Assembly (NCBI GenBank): GCA_016715965.1
Contig: JADJXG010000001.1
Span: 2,175,501-2,239,500, forward strand
Origin: Saprospiraceae bacterium
GTDB taxonomy: Bacteria; Bacteroidota; Bacteroidia; Chitinophagales; Saprospiraceae
Direction: 5' to 3'
DNA: 64,000 nt
In this document: in pieces, positions 1 through 9,515 of the stretch
Position numbering within the stretch: position 1 is the stretch's first letter
Layout of the letters: the number at the start of each line of letters is the position of its first letter
Made by a program: the position numbers and the translations under genes
The notes under the pieces: generated by a model
Told to the model about the DNA's origin: nothing
Database searches by the model: none
Seen by the model: only the letters and a program-made list of their open reading frames with translations

Positions 1-1
1 A

Positions 2-754
2 CAGACCGTAGTAACTGTACGTGTGACCGATGTCAATGGCAATAGTTCGACCTGCACGGCAACAGTAACCATTACAAATGATTCAGATGGTGATGGGGTT
101 TATGATCCATGCGACAACTGCATCGATTTCCCCAATGAGGATCAGGCTGACAGCGACTGCGACACGGTAGGAGATGAATGTGATGTCTGTCCGGGTGGAG
201 ATGATTCTGTTGACAACAATGGTGATGGCTTACCGGATTGTAAGTTTCCACCAAGTTTCGCTCAAATAAAGTCAGACTGGAAATGTGGTACAGTGCCACA
301 GAGGGTAGTGGTAGCAGATATCGCGAATGGATCTTGTACAAGAAGATGTATTCTATACACAACTTATCTGAGTACCAGAGGCCCTAACAGACATTTGGGA
401 CCTTGCAAATCATGTAGTGAGGGATTGGACGATACGGATCCAAACAATGATACAGCAGAGAAATATGACGATACTGATCGTACAGATGTTTCTGCTCTTG
501 TGGATTTCAGAATCGTACCAAATCCCAATGAAGGAATTTTCGACATTGAGTTTGACCAAATAGTGGATGAAGGATCGATTAAAATTTTCAATCTCCTGGG
601 ACGGGAAATTTATTCGCTCAACATTGATAAATCCACACAAAGGATTCGAATTGATGAAAGTCTTTTTGTCCTTGAGACCAGTGGGATCTATCGAATTGTA
701 CTGGTTACGAACAATGTGAGGAAGGTGCACAACATGATGATTATTTCAAAGTAA
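2..754 (+). CDS. T9SS-sorted secreted protein, C-terminal part (5' end outside window)
   Basis: The reading frame is open from the first bases, so this is the C-terminal ~250 residues of a larger protein. It starts with the end of a beta-sandwich repeat (TVRVTDVNGNSSTCTATVTI, HYR/PKD-like). A calcium-binding thrombospondin type 3 segment follows (DSDGDGVYDPCDNC, DQADSDCDTVGDECD). The last ~80 residues are a type IX secretion sorting domain: FRIVPNPNEGIFDIEF, then IKIFNLLGREIYSL, then a final beta strand ending in IISK. The family is exported through the outer membrane, and the sorting domain is cleaved or used for anchoring. The function of the missing N-terminal part cannot be seen. A strong terminator follows 20 bases after the stop. 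Confidence 0.85.
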   Translation, partial: QTVVTVRVTDVNGNSSTCTATVTITNDSDGDGVYDPCDNCIDFPNEDQADSDCDTVGDECDVCPGGDDSVDNNGDGLPDCKFPPSFAQIKSDWKCGTVPQRVVVADIANGSCTRRCILYTTYLSTRGPNRHLGPCKSCSEGLDDTDPNNDTAEKYDDTDRTDVSALVDFRIVPNPNEGIFDIEFDQIVDEGSIKIFNLLGREIYSLNIDKSTQRIRIDESLFVLETSGIYRIVLVTNNVRKVHNMMIISK

Positions 755-772
755 CTCTTTGATGTATTTTAT

Positions 773-808
773 AAAAAAGGGGGCCTCATCTGATGGCCCC
801 TTTTTTAT
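773..808 (+). terminator. Rho-independent terminator after the T9SS gene
   Basis: An A-run, then a GC stem (GGGGCC paired with GGCCCC, loop around TCATCTGA), then a run of seven T. The flanking A and T runs extend the stem, so it could work in both directions. Confidence 0.85.
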
Positions 809-1219
809 TTCAAATTATCGTTCTAATAATTCCTACAGGGTCATTAACCCATATCATGGATTAGAGATTCTATTTCGATCAGAAATGGTTTTATAATAAA
901 TGCTTTTCAATCTATTTGATTCATCACTGAATCAGAACAAAGGCTGCTCACCAAAAGTCTTTATTTGATTGCCATATTCGTTGTTATAGCGGACTCCAAT
1001 GCATAATTCGGAATGAATAAACGCCATGTTAGTGTAAGTACAACCATGGCAATACTCAATAGGATAAATTCAGGTAAATCTTAAGTTATTTCAATTGGAA
1101 GGTATTTGGAAAAGAGTTTGCATTCCTCGCTCATTTTGGTGGTGTAAGAATTCGAATGACAGATCTGGAATGAATAGATGTTCTTATAAAATCATCGAGT
1201 TCCAGTAAGCATTTAAAGA
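809..1219. other. Intergenic, nothing recognised
   Basis: About 410 AT-rich bases between the terminator and the convergent end of metH. I see no RNA gene, repeat or plausible small reading frame. Confidence 0.6.
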
Positions 1220-4200
1220 TTATGGCAATAGAGGGCTTAACCATTTTTTGCCCTCCTCCAGAGTCCAGCTTTTCCGCTTGCAATAATCTTCCAGCTGATC
1301 TTCACCGATTTCTGAAATTCCAAAATATTTGGATTCGGGATGAGAAAAATACCACCCGCTTACCGATGCAGCTGGATACATGGCTTTTGAACTTGTCAGG
1401 ATCATTCCCGTGTTTTTTTCTACATCCAAGAGTTTCCACAACAGGTCTTTTTCGGTATGATCCGGACAGGCAGGATACCCGGGGGCAGGTCTTATGCCCA
1501 GGTATTTTTCAGAAATTAAATCATCATTATTCAGGTTCTCGTTCTCCGAATAAGCCCAAAGATTGGTACGAATCTGTAGGTGCAAATACTCAGCAGCCGC
1601 TTCTGCCAATCTGTCCGCAATCGCTTTCACCAAAATGGCATGGTAGTCATCATGCTTGGATTCATATTGCTTCACGAGCTGATCAACACCAATTCCTGCA
1701 GTGACTGCAAATGCACCGATATAATCTTTTGTGTCGGATGATTTGGGTGCAAGGTAATCCGATAAACAGAAATTTGGCTGTCCAGCAGTTTTCTTTATTT
1801 GTTGGCGCAAATGATGCAGCTTGTAATTTATTTGATCTGGTTTTTCAACATCATAGATCAAAATATCATCTGTGTCTGAATTAGCAGGAAAGATTCCAGT
1901 AATTCCAATGGCTGAAATAAGCTTCTGATCAATGATATGCTTTAATAACTGATTTGCATCCTCAAATAATTTTTTTGCCTCGTGCCCAACCACAGGATCT
2001 TCAAAAATAGCAGGATATCTTCCCGCTAACTCCCAAGACAGAAAAAATGGAGTCCAGTCAATGTATTCACTTAGGACTTTGAGATTGAGTTCATGTATTT
2101 GAATTCCCAGTTTTTTTGGTACAGGAATTTGATAATTTTTCCAATCAAAAACAAACTTGTTTTCGCGTGCCTGTTGGATTGAAAGCAATATTTTTCCGGC
2201 ATTTCTTTTTTCTCTTTGAATTCTGACTTGTTCGTATTCTGATCGAATCTGTTCAATATAATCATTGCGAACTTCCTTATCCTGATTGAGTAAATTGCTA
2301 ACAACACCAACAGCCCGTGAAGCATCCAGAACATGGACTACGGGATGGGAATATTTTGGTTCGATCTTTAGTGCAGTGTGCAGCTTTGAAGTGGTAGCGC
2401 CTCCGATCAGAAGTGGGACTGCATAATTTCTTTTGGTCATCTCTTCAGCCACATGAACCATTTCATCCAGTGAAGGTGTAATCAATCCACTGAGACCGAT
2501 TACATCTGCTTTCATTTCTTTTGCAGACTCTAAAATTTTGTCAGCAGAAACCATCACTCCCAAATCGTGAATTTCATAAGAATTGCACGCCAGTACAACC
2601 CCAACAATATTTTTACCGATATCATGTACATCTCCTTTGACTGTGGCCAAAAGAATTTTTCCTTTTTTATTTTCTTCTTTGTTTTCAGATTCCATCAGGG
2701 GAGTCAAGTAGGCAACTGCCTGCTTCATGACCCGCGCACTTTTGACCACTTGTGGCAAAAACATTTTTCCAGCACCAAAAAGATCACCTACTTCATTCAT
2801 GCCATCCATAAGGGGGCCTTCAATAATTTGGAGTGGTATTTTTAATTTCTCCAAAGCCTCCTTCGTATCCTGAATGATGAATTCATTAATACCTTTGACC
2901 AATGCATATTTTAATCGATCGTCCGGTTCAAGTGATCTCCAGGCCTCCTCTGCTTTTTTATCTTTTGTTGAAGTTCCTTTGATTGAATCTGCAAATTGAG
3001 TTAATCTTTCAGTGGCGTCAGGACGCCTATTAAATAAGGTATCTTCAACAAGAACCAATAATTCTGGCGAAATGTCATCATAGATATCTATTACACCTGC
3101 ATTGACAATACCCATGTCCATTCCTGCCTGTATGGCATGGTATAAAAAAGCGGAATGCATGGCCCTTCGCACCGTTTCATTTCCTCTGAAGGAAAAAGAT
3201 AAATTGCTGACACCACCACTTATTTTTACACCAGGACATAATTTTTTGATAATTCTTGTGGCTTCAATGTAGTGGATCGCGTATTCATTGTGTTCTTCAA
3301 TGCCAGTCGCTATGGCAAAAATATTGGGATCAAAAATAATGTCTTCCGCTTTGAAATTTGCTTTATCGATTAGGAGATGAAAAGCCCGCGTGCAAATTTC
3401 AACTTTCCTATCCAAACTGTCGGCCTGTCCCTGTTCATCAAAAGCCATGACCACGACAGCAGCACCATATCTCTTCACCTTTTTGGCCTGTGCCAGAAAT
3501 ACTTCTTCTCCTTCTTTAAGTGAAATCGAATTTACGATGGATTTACCTTGCAAACATTGCAATCCCGCTTCTATGACTTCCCATTTGGAAGAATCTATCA
3601 TCACAGGAATTTTGACGATGTCGGGTTCTGATCCAATCAGATGCAAAAATTCTCTCATGGCCTTTGCCCCATCCAAAAGCCCTTCATCCATATTGACATC
3701 AATAATTTGAGCTCCTGCTTCAACTTGTTGACGCGCCACTGCCAGTGCTTCATCAAATTTGCCCGTCAGAATCAGTTTTGCAAATGCTTTGGAACCAGTC
3801 ACATTGGTCCGCTCACCGATATTGACAAAATTGAGCTCAGGTCTGAAGATCAAAGGCTCCAGTCCTGACAACATGGTATAATGGTATTGATTTTCTGGGA
3901 TAGCACGTGGCTTTAATTCCCTGACTGCTTCTGCCATAAGGCGAATATGATCCGGTGTTGTTCCGCAACAGCCTCCCACCATATTGACCAAATGTTCTTC
4001 CGCGAATCCCCTGATGTAGGATTTCATTTCTTCTGGACTTTGATCATAAGCACCCAATTCGTTGGGAAGTCCGGCATTGGGATAGGCACTGATTCTGCAA
4101 GTAGCTATTTTTTCCAGAGCATCTAAATGGGGTTTCATTTCTTTTGCTCCCAAAGCGCAATTTAATCCGATGCTAAAAAGTTCCATGTGGCTCATTGAAA

Positions 4201-4906
4201 TATAGAATGCTTCGACGGTTTGACCACTAAGCGTTCTTCCACTTGCATCGGTGATGGTACCCGAAACCATCAATGGCCATTTTTGGCCATATTCTTCAAA
4301 TAATTCACTGATTGCAAAGAGGGCGGCTTTCGCATTTAAGGTATCAAAGATGGTTTCTACCAAAAGTATATCACAACCACCATCGATCAATCCTTTTGCT
4401 TGCTCATAGTAAGTGGATCTCAGGTCCTCAAAATTAACTGCACGATAACCGGGTCGATTCACATCAGGTGATAAACTCCCTGTGCGATTGGTAGGTCCGA
4501 GCGCACCAGCGACAAATTTATAAAGGCTTGGATTCTGACGCATAAAATCATCTGCAGCCTTGCGTGCAATTCTGGCAGCTTCCACGTTCATTTCATAAAC
4601 CAGATGTTCCAGCTGATAATCTGCCTGCGACAATTTGTTGGCATTGAAAGTATTTGTTTCTATGATGTCTGCACCCGCTTCAAGGTAATCGCAATGGATC
4701 TGATAAATGATATCGGGTCTGGTAATAACCAACAGATCGTTGTTGCCTTTTAAATCGACAGGATGATTGATAAATCTTTCAGATCGAAAATCCTTTTCGG
4801 AAAGCCTGAATCGCTGAATCATTGTACCCATGGCTCCATCCAATACCAGGATGCGTTCTGCCGCCAAGGTCTCTAGAAAATTCAAAATTTGTTTCGGATC
4901 GGTCAT
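1220..4906 (-). CDS. metH: Cobalamin-dependent methionine synthase
   Basis: Transfers the methyl group of 5-methyl-tetrahydrofolate to homocysteine via B12, in the cytoplasm. The protein has the usual full length (~1228 residues) and all four modules. First is the homocysteine domain (LDGAMGTMIQ at the start; zinc cysteines in NCALGAKEM and GGCCGTTPDHI). Next is the folate/pterin domain (NFVNIGERTNVTGS). Then comes the cobalamin domain with DVHDIGKNIV, whose His is the cobalt ligand. Last is the C-terminal AdoMet reactivation domain (RPAPGYPACPDHTEK). A TTG three codons upstream is open but lies inside the -7 promoter box, so the ATG at 4906 is the likely start. It follows hom after a 235-base gap, has its own promoter, and is the last gene of the methionine cluster. 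Confidence 0.97.
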   Translation of the reverse strand: MTDPKQILNFLETLAAERILVLDGAMGTMIQRFRLSEKDFRSERFINHPVDLKGNNDLLVITRPDIIYQIHCDYLEAGADIIETNTFNANKLSQADYQLEHLVYEMNVEAARIARKAADDFMRQNPSLYKFVAGALGPTNRTGSLSPDVNRPGYRAVNFEDLRSTYYEQAKGLIDGGCDILLVETIFDTLNAKAALFAISELFEEYGQKWPLMVSGTITDASGRTLSGQTVEAFYISMSHMELFSIGLNCALGAKEMKPHLDALEKIATCRISAYPNAGLPNELGAYDQSPEEMKSYIRGFAEEHLVNMVGGCCGTTPDHIRLMAEAVRELKPRAIPENQYHYTMLSGLEPLIFRPELNFVNIGERTNVTGSKAFAKLILTGKFDEALAVARQQVEAGAQIIDVNMDEGLLDGAKAMREFLHLIGSEPDIVKIPVMIDSSKWEVIEAGLQCLQGKSIVNSISLKEGEEVFLAQAKKVKRYGAAVVVMAFDEQGQADSLDRKVEICTRAFHLLIDKANFKAEDIIFDPNIFAIATGIEEHNEYAIHYIEATRIIKKLCPGVKISGGVSNLSFSFRGNETVRRAMHSAFLYHAIQAGMDMGIVNAGVIDIYDDISPELLVLVEDTLFNRRPDATERLTQFADSIKGTSTKDKKAEEAWRSLEPDDRLKYALVKGINEFIIQDTKEALEKLKIPLQIIEGPLMDGMNEVGDLFGAGKMFLPQVVKSARVMKQAVAYLTPLMESENKEENKKGKILLATVKGDVHDIGKNIVGVVLACNSYEIHDLGVMVSADKILESAKEMKADVIGLSGLITPSLDEMVHVAEEMTKRNYAVPLLIGGATTSKLHTALKIEPKYSHPVVHVLDASRAVGVVSNLLNQDKEVRNDYIEQIRSEYEQVRIQREKRNAGKILLSIQQARENKFVFDWKNYQIPVPKKLGIQIHELNLKVLSEYIDWTPFFLSWELAGRYPAIFEDPVVGHEAKKLFEDANQLLKHIIDQKLISAIGITGIFPANSDTDDILIYDVEKPDQINYKLHHLRQQIKKTAGQPNFCLSDYLAPKSSDTKDYIGAFAVTAGIGVDQLVKQYESKHDDYHAILVKAIADRLAEAAAEYLHLQIRTNLWAYSENENLNNDDLISEKYLGIRPAPGYPACPDHTEKDLLWKLLDVEKNTGMILTSSKAMYPAASVSGWYFSHPESKYFGISEIGEDQLEDYCKRKSWTLEEGKKWLSPLLP

Positions 4907-4912
4907 GGCCTG

Positions 4913-4940
4913 CAAAAGTAGCTTATTTTTAGGTAGTCAA
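4913..4940 (-). promoter_or_regulatory. Bacteroidota-type promoter of metH, probably leaderless
   Basis: On the minus strand a TTGAC (4936-4940) is followed after 17 bases by TACTTTTG (4913-4920), matching TTG-N17-20-TAnnTTTG. Only six bases separate the -7 box from the metH ATG, so the transcript would start at or next to the start codon. Confidence 0.6.
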
Positions 4941-5093
4941 GCACAATGGATTTGGCTTATACAGTCGTTGTTAACAATAATTCGCAAATCCGGTTGAATG
5001 AATATATCTGAGCAAGTAAGTTGCTCCTGCAAAGACTGCTTGAGAAAGTTTAAAACTGAATTTTGTCCCATCTTTGCAATTATTTTAGTCTGC

Positions 5094-5117
5094 CAGGTAA
5101 ACAGATCATTTTACCTG
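5094..5117 (-). terminator. Hairpin after hom, possible weak terminator
   Basis: Perfect 8-bp stem CAGGTAAA / TTTACCTG with an 8-base loop, 25 bases past the hom stop codon. There is no proper T-run directly behind it, so termination would be weak or partial, which would let transcription continue into metH. Confidence 0.35.
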
Positions 5118-5141
5118 ATCCAAGGTATTGCATTATTTCTT

Positions 5142-6323
5142 TTATTCTATTACTGCACAAAAAAGCTTATGATTTCTCAGATAATTTTGTGACCGAAACA
5201 ATTGATCCAAACTGATTTTACCAACCACAAAATTATAATCCTTGCTGTAATATTGGGAATGAATTTCCTTAAAAACAATATGTTCAAGATCAGATTTTGT
5301 ATTGATTCTAAGGTACACATTCAGTGAGACATCCATTGTAAAATTTTTAGGACCTTTTTGTTCGAATTTTTTAAAAGAATATTTGTAATCATAAGAAAGG
5401 GCCGAAATATCTGAAAGGACTGCACTGCCGGTGGGGTGACTTCCGGCTCCCTTTCCCTGAAAAAATTGTTGACCACTAAATTGTCCTTCCACAATAACTC
5501 CATTAAACTCCCGATCCACTTTGTACAAGTTGTTACTTGTATTTATAAAATGGGGGATTACATAGGCTGTGATTTGATGATCATCCATTTTGCGAATGAC
5601 AGGGAGTAATTTTATCTTAAGTGATTTTTCGCTGGCATACCGGATGTCATTTGCATGAAGTGAGCTGATGCCCAGATTTAGGATTTTATCAGGATGGACG
5701 ATGAGTCCAAAGGCATGGAGACAAAGGATAACAGCCTTGTATTTTGGATCAAATCCCTCTACATCGCTGGTGGGATCAGATTCAGCAAATCCTTCCATTT
5801 GAGCTCCCTTTAAAGCAGTTTGGTAATCTATACCTTCGTCGATGGTTTTCGTTAGAATATAATTGGTGGTACCGTTGAAGATTCCTGAAAGCTGAAGCAA
5901 ATCTTCGTTGTCAAAATATTCTTCCAACGTGCGGATGATGGGTATACTTCCACATGCTGATGCTTCGTAAAGGAGACTCAATTTTTTTTTCTGCTGTAAA
6001 GACATTAATTCCGCAAGATTCAAGGCCAGCATTTTTTTATTGGCAGTTACCACGTGTTTTCCACGCAACATGGCCAATTTGACAATTTCGAAAGCATCAT
6101 TGGCGTCATCGATTAATTCAACAATTAAATCAATTTCAGGATCATCCAAAATTTCAAATTTATCATAACTGATCAGATCAGATGCTACCAATCTTTCTTT
6201 GTTTTGATGTTTGACAACTATTTTTTTGATGTTTGCCTTAAATCCAGTGCTGTGCTGGAGTGCAAAATGCAGGCCCTGACCAACACAGCCAAATCCAAAT
6301 AGTCCAATATTGAGTTGTTTCAT
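5142..6323 (-). CDS. hom: Homoserine dehydrogenase
   Basis: Reduces aspartate semialdehyde to homoserine, the branch point to methionine and threonine. The N-terminal NAD(P)-binding loop is visible as GLFGFGCVGQG (residues ~7-17). The catalytic domain shows EASACGSIPIIRTLEEYF, FNGTTNYILT, and the substrate/catalytic segment ESDPTSDVEGFDPKYKAVIL. At 393 residues it is a stand-alone enzyme without a fused aspartokinase and without an obvious C-terminal ACT domain, so feedback control is probably not built in. It starts 11 bases after the metZ stop, in the same operon. The C-terminal third is divergent compared with typical homologues. Confidence 0.93.
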   Translation of the reverse strand: MKQLNIGLFGFGCVGQGLHFALQHSTGFKANIKKIVVKHQNKERLVASDLISYDKFEILDDPEIDLIVELIDDANDAFEIVKLAMLRGKHVVTANKKMLALNLAELMSLQQKKKLSLLYEASACGSIPIIRTLEEYFDNEDLLQLSGIFNGTTNYILTKTIDEGIDYQTALKGAQMEGFAESDPTSDVEGFDPKYKAVILCLHAFGLIVHPDKILNLGISSLHANDIRYASEKSLKIKLLPVIRKMDDHQITAYVIPHFINTSNNLYKVDREFNGVIVEGQFSGQQFFQGKGAGSHPTGSAVLSDISALSYDYKYSFKKFEQKGPKNFTMDVSLNVYLRINTKSDLEHIVFKEIHSQYYSKDYNFVVGKISLDQLFRSQNYLRNHKLFCAVIE

Positions 6324-6334
6324 TTGTTTTGATT

Positions 6335-7507
6335 TTATTTTCTATGAAATGCTTGAAGGATGTCTTCCAGTATATCGTTTTCATTTTCAAGACCGACAGA
6401 AATTCTAATGAGACCATCCGTAATTCCAAGGGCTTGACGATCTTTTGAAGTCAGTTTGCAATGTGTAGAACTAGCGGGATGAGTGGCAATGGTTCTACTA
6501 TCTCCTAAATTTGGAGAAATGCAAATCATTTTTAATCCGTCCATCCATCTTTGTGCTTCCAGATATCCACCTTTGAGAGAAAAAGCAAGAATTCCGCCTC
6601 CGGTTTTCATTTGTTTTTTGGCGAGATGGAATTGAGGGTGTGACTCCAAGCCAGGATAAATTGTTTTGGAAATGTTAGGGTGATTTTCAAGATTTTTCGC
6701 GACAAACAATGCATTCTGGCTGTGCCTGTCCATCCTTAATCCCAATGTTTCTAGGCTTTTGCTGATAAGCCAGGCATTGAAGGCTGAAAGACTTGGTCCT
6801 GAAATTCTTGCAAACAAATAGATTTCCCGAATCAACTCTTTTTTTCCGACCGACAAACCACCAAGGACCCTGCCTTGTCCATCCATATATTTGGTAGAAG
6901 AGTGAATCACCAGATCTGCGCCAAATTGAATGGGTTGTTGAAGATAGGGTGTTGCAAAACAATTGTCTACTACCAATAAAATCTGATGCTTTTTGGCTAC
7001 TTCTGAAATGTAGGCCAGATCCAGCAACTCAATCGTTGGATTGGTGGGTGTTTCCAGAAAGATGATTTTCGTATTTGGTAGAAGGTAGTTTTCAATCTGA
7101 TGGGTTTCCAGTGCATTAAAAAAGTGAGTTGTGATTCCATATTTTGGAAAATATTTGGTAAAAAGTGTATTGCTTGCTCCAAATATGGAGGCACAACTTA
7201 GGATATGGTCTCCCTGATTTAAAAGGGGAAACAAGCTGTTAAAAACGGCAGCCATTCCGGAAGAGAAGGCTATTCCGTCTTCTGCACCCTCAAGCAGACA
7301 AACTTTTTGAACAAGTTCATCTACATTGGGATTGCTGTACCTGGAGTATATGTAATCGTCATTTTCTTCATTGAAAGCCGCTCTCAATCCTTCCGCTGTT
7401 TCAAATACAAAACTTGAGCTTAGATACAGAGGTGCGGAGTGTTCTTTGAAATTAGAACGAGGTATTTGTGTTCGGATGGCGGTCGTTTCAAAATTCTTCT
7501 TTTCCAT
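6335..7507 (-). CDS. metZ: Trans-sulfuration-type PLP enzyme, O-acyl-homoserine sulfhydrylase
   Basis: Cys/Met-metabolism PLP enzyme family (390 residues, typical length). The PLP lysine sits in HSSTKYMDGQGR, and cofactor contacts are seen in FSSGMAAVFNSL and VVDNCFATP. In this operon, next to metX, it most likely uses sulfide to turn O-acetyl- or O-succinyl-homoserine into homocysteine. The family cannot be split safely from cystathionine gamma-synthase by eye, so the sulfhydrylase assignment rests on resemblance to MetZ and on context. Its start overlaps the end of osmC by 20 bases, suggesting translational coupling. Confidence 0.88.
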   Translation of the reverse strand: MEKKNFETTAIRTQIPRSNFKEHSAPLYLSSSFVFETAEGLRAAFNEENDDYIYSRYSNPNVDELVQKVCLLEGAEDGIAFSSGMAAVFNSLFPLLNQGDHILSCASIFGASNTLFTKYFPKYGITTHFFNALETHQIENYLLPNTKIIFLETPTNPTIELLDLAYISEVAKKHQILLVVDNCFATPYLQQPIQFGADLVIHSSTKYMDGQGRVLGGLSVGKKELIREIYLFARISGPSLSAFNAWLISKSLETLGLRMDRHSQNALFVAKNLENHPNISKTIYPGLESHPQFHLAKKQMKTGGGILAFSLKGGYLEAQRWMDGLKMICISPNLGDSRTIATHPASSTHCKLTSKDRQALGITDGLIRISVGLENENDILEDILQAFHRK

Positions 7508-7922
7508 TCAGTATTAATTGTGTGGTGATTTGTGATTTTGTTTCTATGATTTTTGCAACTGAGCAATACTTATCAATGGATAAATTGATGGCATTTATGG
7601 CACTGGTTTTTTTTATAGGCCCATTCAATCTGAAAATCAGTAAAATTTTACTGAATTCTGTATGTTGCTCAATGGCAATGCGCTCTGTTTGAATTTCAAC
7701 TTCAAAGGAATCGCATTCTTGTTTTTGTTTTCTCAAGATATGGATGATGTCGATGCTACTGCATCCACCCAATGCAGCAAGAACCAATTCCATCGGACGA
7801 ATGCCTTGTTGATGTCCGCCAAAGGATTCCGAGGCGTCTATGAGAAGGGTGTTTCCGGTTGAATTCCTTGCCTCCAACAAGAAATCTTGATCCTGCCTTT
7901 TAATATTAATTTCTGTTTTCAT
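7488..7922 (-). CDS. OsmC/Ohr family protein inside the methionine operon
   Basis: A 144-residue OsmC-like protein. It has both conserved cysteines of the family: one in LVLAALGGCSSIDII and one in KQKQECDSFEVEI. Family members are thiol peroxidases or small-thiol handling proteins. Its start overlaps the metX stop as ATGA, and its end overlaps metZ, so it is made together with the homocysteine-forming enzymes. A role in protecting reduced sulfur or handling persulfides there is inference. Confidence 0.85.
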   Translation of the reverse strand: MKTEINIKRQDQDFLLEARNSTGNTLLIDASESFGGHQQGIRPMELVLAALGGCSSIDIIHILRKQKQECDSFEVEIQTERIAIEQHTEFSKILLIFRLNGPIKKTSAINAINLSIDKYCSVAKIIETKSQITTQLILNGKEEF

Positions 7923-8887
7923 GATGCTAAAAATTTTAAAACCAAACGGTTTACTTTATTTCCTTCTGTCAAAAATCCATCATGGCCATATTCTGATCGG
8001 ATAATGTGCAATTTTGAATGAGCAATGTGTTTTGAAAGATATTTTTGTTCTACAACCGGAAATAATTGATCTGAGGAAATGCCAATGATCAAAGTTTTTG
8101 CCTGTATTCTTTTGAGTGCTTCTTCCATTGAATTGCGGCCCCTCCCTACATCGTGCAAGTCCATGGCAATGCTGAGTATATAATATGCTTTTCGGGTAAA
8201 TCGATTGGCCAATTTAGAACCCTGATACCTTTGATACTGTAGAATGTTTTGAATAGCTTCACTTCCTTTGTAATCACGGGTTTTTTCATACATCTGATAA
8301 TTTCTGTAACTCAACATCGCAATCGCGCGGGCTGTATGGATTCCCATCTCCCCGCTCTCAAGGGCCATCCTTTGTGCTTCGTTGAATGCAATGCCCCATG
8401 CAGAATGCCTTGCATTGGTGGCAATTAATACCAAATTTTGAATGGCCATGGGATCTATAATGGCCCATTCCATGGCTTGTTGAGCTCCTTGCGAGCCTCC
8501 AATCAAAAGATAGATTTTATGAATTCCCAATTTTTTTTGAAGAAGTCGATGGCATTGAACCTGATCCCTTATACTTAGTTTTTCCTGGTTGGATAATTCA
8601 TTTTCGTTTTCTTGGAATTGATAGCAGGTTCCGTAACAAGAACCAAGATTGTTAGCGCAAACGATGTAATATTTTTTGGGATCCAGGATTTTACCGGCTC
8701 CAAATAGATTGGACCACCATTCAGATACATCAGAACTGGCAGTCAAAGCATGACAGACCCAAATCACCTTTGTATCGTTTCCTTTCCAGCTGCCAAAAGT
8801 ATGATAAGCTATTTTTAGCTTCTCCAATTTGGATCCGTTTTCAGTCACGAAATCACCTGCTTTGAAATACCGGATATTATGACTCAT
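7919..8887 (-). CDS. metX: Homoserine O-acyltransferase (alpha/beta hydrolase)
   Basis: Acylates homoserine to prepare it for sulfide addition. The nucleophile elbow is GGSQGAQQAMEW, the catalytic Asp lies in ISSDQLFPVVEQ and the catalytic His in SEYGHDGFLTE. The family motif DLHDVGRGR is present. The open frame extends 46 codons further upstream, but that part lies entirely over the preceding gene and has no family resemblance. The ATG at 8887 gives MSHNIRYF, the normal N-terminus, and overlaps the previous stop as ATGA. Acetyl versus succinyl donor cannot be decided from sequence. Confidence 0.93.
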   Translation of the reverse strand: MSHNIRYFKAGDFVTENGSKLEKLKIAYHTFGSWKGNDTKVIWVCHALTASSDVSEWWSNLFGAGKILDPKKYYIVCANNLGSCYGTCYQFQENENELSNQEKLSIRDQVQCHRLLQKKLGIHKIYLLIGGSQGAQQAMEWAIIDPMAIQNLVLIATNARHSAWGIAFNEAQRMALESGEMGIHTARAIAMLSYRNYQMYEKTRDYKGSEAIQNILQYQRYQGSKLANRFTRKAYYILSIAMDLHDVGRGRNSMEEALKRIQAKTLIIGISSDQLFPVVEQKYLSKHIAHSKLHIIRSEYGHDGFLTEGNKVNRLVLKFLAS

Positions 8888-9324
8888 TTCAAATGGTTTA
8901 ATTTTTTGGTCAAGGGATACACAAGACAGGCAATACATACAGAAAATACACTCTCCAGAAATGCACACAAGCTTAGAATCATGAGAAGTATTTGAGCAGT
9001 TGTTGTATATTTTGCTACAAAACATGCCAGGATGATCACAGAAAATCCCAGTCCTATTTTGGCAGCAAATGTTTTAGGGCCCGCATCGATCGGTTTGGAG
9101 GGTATCTGAAGGCAAGCTTGGATTTTTTTTGCGACCCATCTCAATGGGCTGTATTTTCTAAGTAAAAAAGCCCTAACACCAAAATCTACCATCAAAAATG
9201 ATACAGTCCAGATTGAATTCAGCCAGAAAGCTGAAATTGAAATCAATGCAACCAAAGTTGCTACCAAACGGGTCGTGTATTCATCCAAACTGTTGCCTTC
9301 AATAGGGCATTCCAAATAATTCAT
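8884..9324 (-). CDS. DUF4395 membrane protein, first gene of the met operon
   Basis: A 146-residue protein with the DUF4395 signature: a CP motif near the start (MNYLECPIEGNSLDEYTTRL) followed by paired hydrophobic helices (LVATLVALISISAFWL, and two more after residue 85). The ATG at 9324 is chosen because it begins just before the conserved segment; the 18 codons upstream run into the attenuator hairpin. The function of DUF4395 is not known to me. Members often sit near rhodanese or thioredoxin genes, which together with osmC in this operon points to sulfur or thiol handling (inference). Confidence 0.75.
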   Translation of the reverse strand: MNYLECPIEGNSLDEYTTRLVATLVALISISAFWLNSIWTVSFLMVDFGVRAFLLRKYSPLRWVAKKIQACLQIPSKPIDAGPKTFAAKIGLGFSVIILACFVAKYTTTAQILLMILSLCAFLESVFSVCIACLVYPLTKKLNHLK

Positions 9325-9351
9325 TTTCAAAAATTTACTTTTTTTTTGCAC

Positions 9352-9387
9352 AAAAAAAAAGAGCCTCACAATTTGCAAGGCTCTTTT
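9352..9387 (-). terminator. Attenuator terminator ahead of the methionine operon
   Basis: On the minus strand AAAAGAGCC pairs with GGCTCTTTT across a 13-base loop and is followed by a run of nine T. It lies between the leader peptide stop and the first operon gene (9324), so it can only control read-through into the operon. Confidence 0.8.
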
Positions 9388-9414
9388 GTATTTTATATTT
9401 TTCTTTTGAAAGCT

Positions 9415-9510
9415 CTAATCTATAAAAACATACAAGAAGCCTGCTGTATAGCTGCACATACAACAAGACATCATCATATTATTCATAGATATATTGATTG
9501 ACAATTTCAT
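9415..9510 (-). CDS. Methionine/cysteine-rich leader peptide (31 residues)
   Basis: A small reading frame containing MNNMMMSCCMC: six of the first 18 residues are Met and three of residues 16-19 are Cys. It starts five bases after a TATCTTTG promoter box and ends 28 bases before the attenuator hairpin. Codons about 23-27 (GCAGGCTTCTTGTAT) resemble the right arm of the terminator and can pair with its left arm (ATACAAAAGAGCC), which would be the antiterminator. A ribosome stalled at the Met codons leaves that segment free. A ribosome reaching the stop covers it and lets the terminator form. This is the arrangement of classical amino-acid attenuation. The peptide itself probably has no other job. 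Confidence 0.75.
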   Translation of the reverse strand: MKLSINISMNNMMMSCCMCSYTAGFLYVFID

Positions 9511-9515
9511 CGGGG

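Noticed and set aside
4916..5141. Possible cobalamin or SAM riboswitch ahead of metH
   Set aside because: No B12-box or SAM-type core could be seen, and the metH promoter sits directly at the start codon, leaving no leader.
8888..9025. 46-codon N-terminal extension of metX
   Set aside because: It lies wholly inside the DUF4395 gene, and the conserved MetX N-terminus begins at the ATG at 8887.
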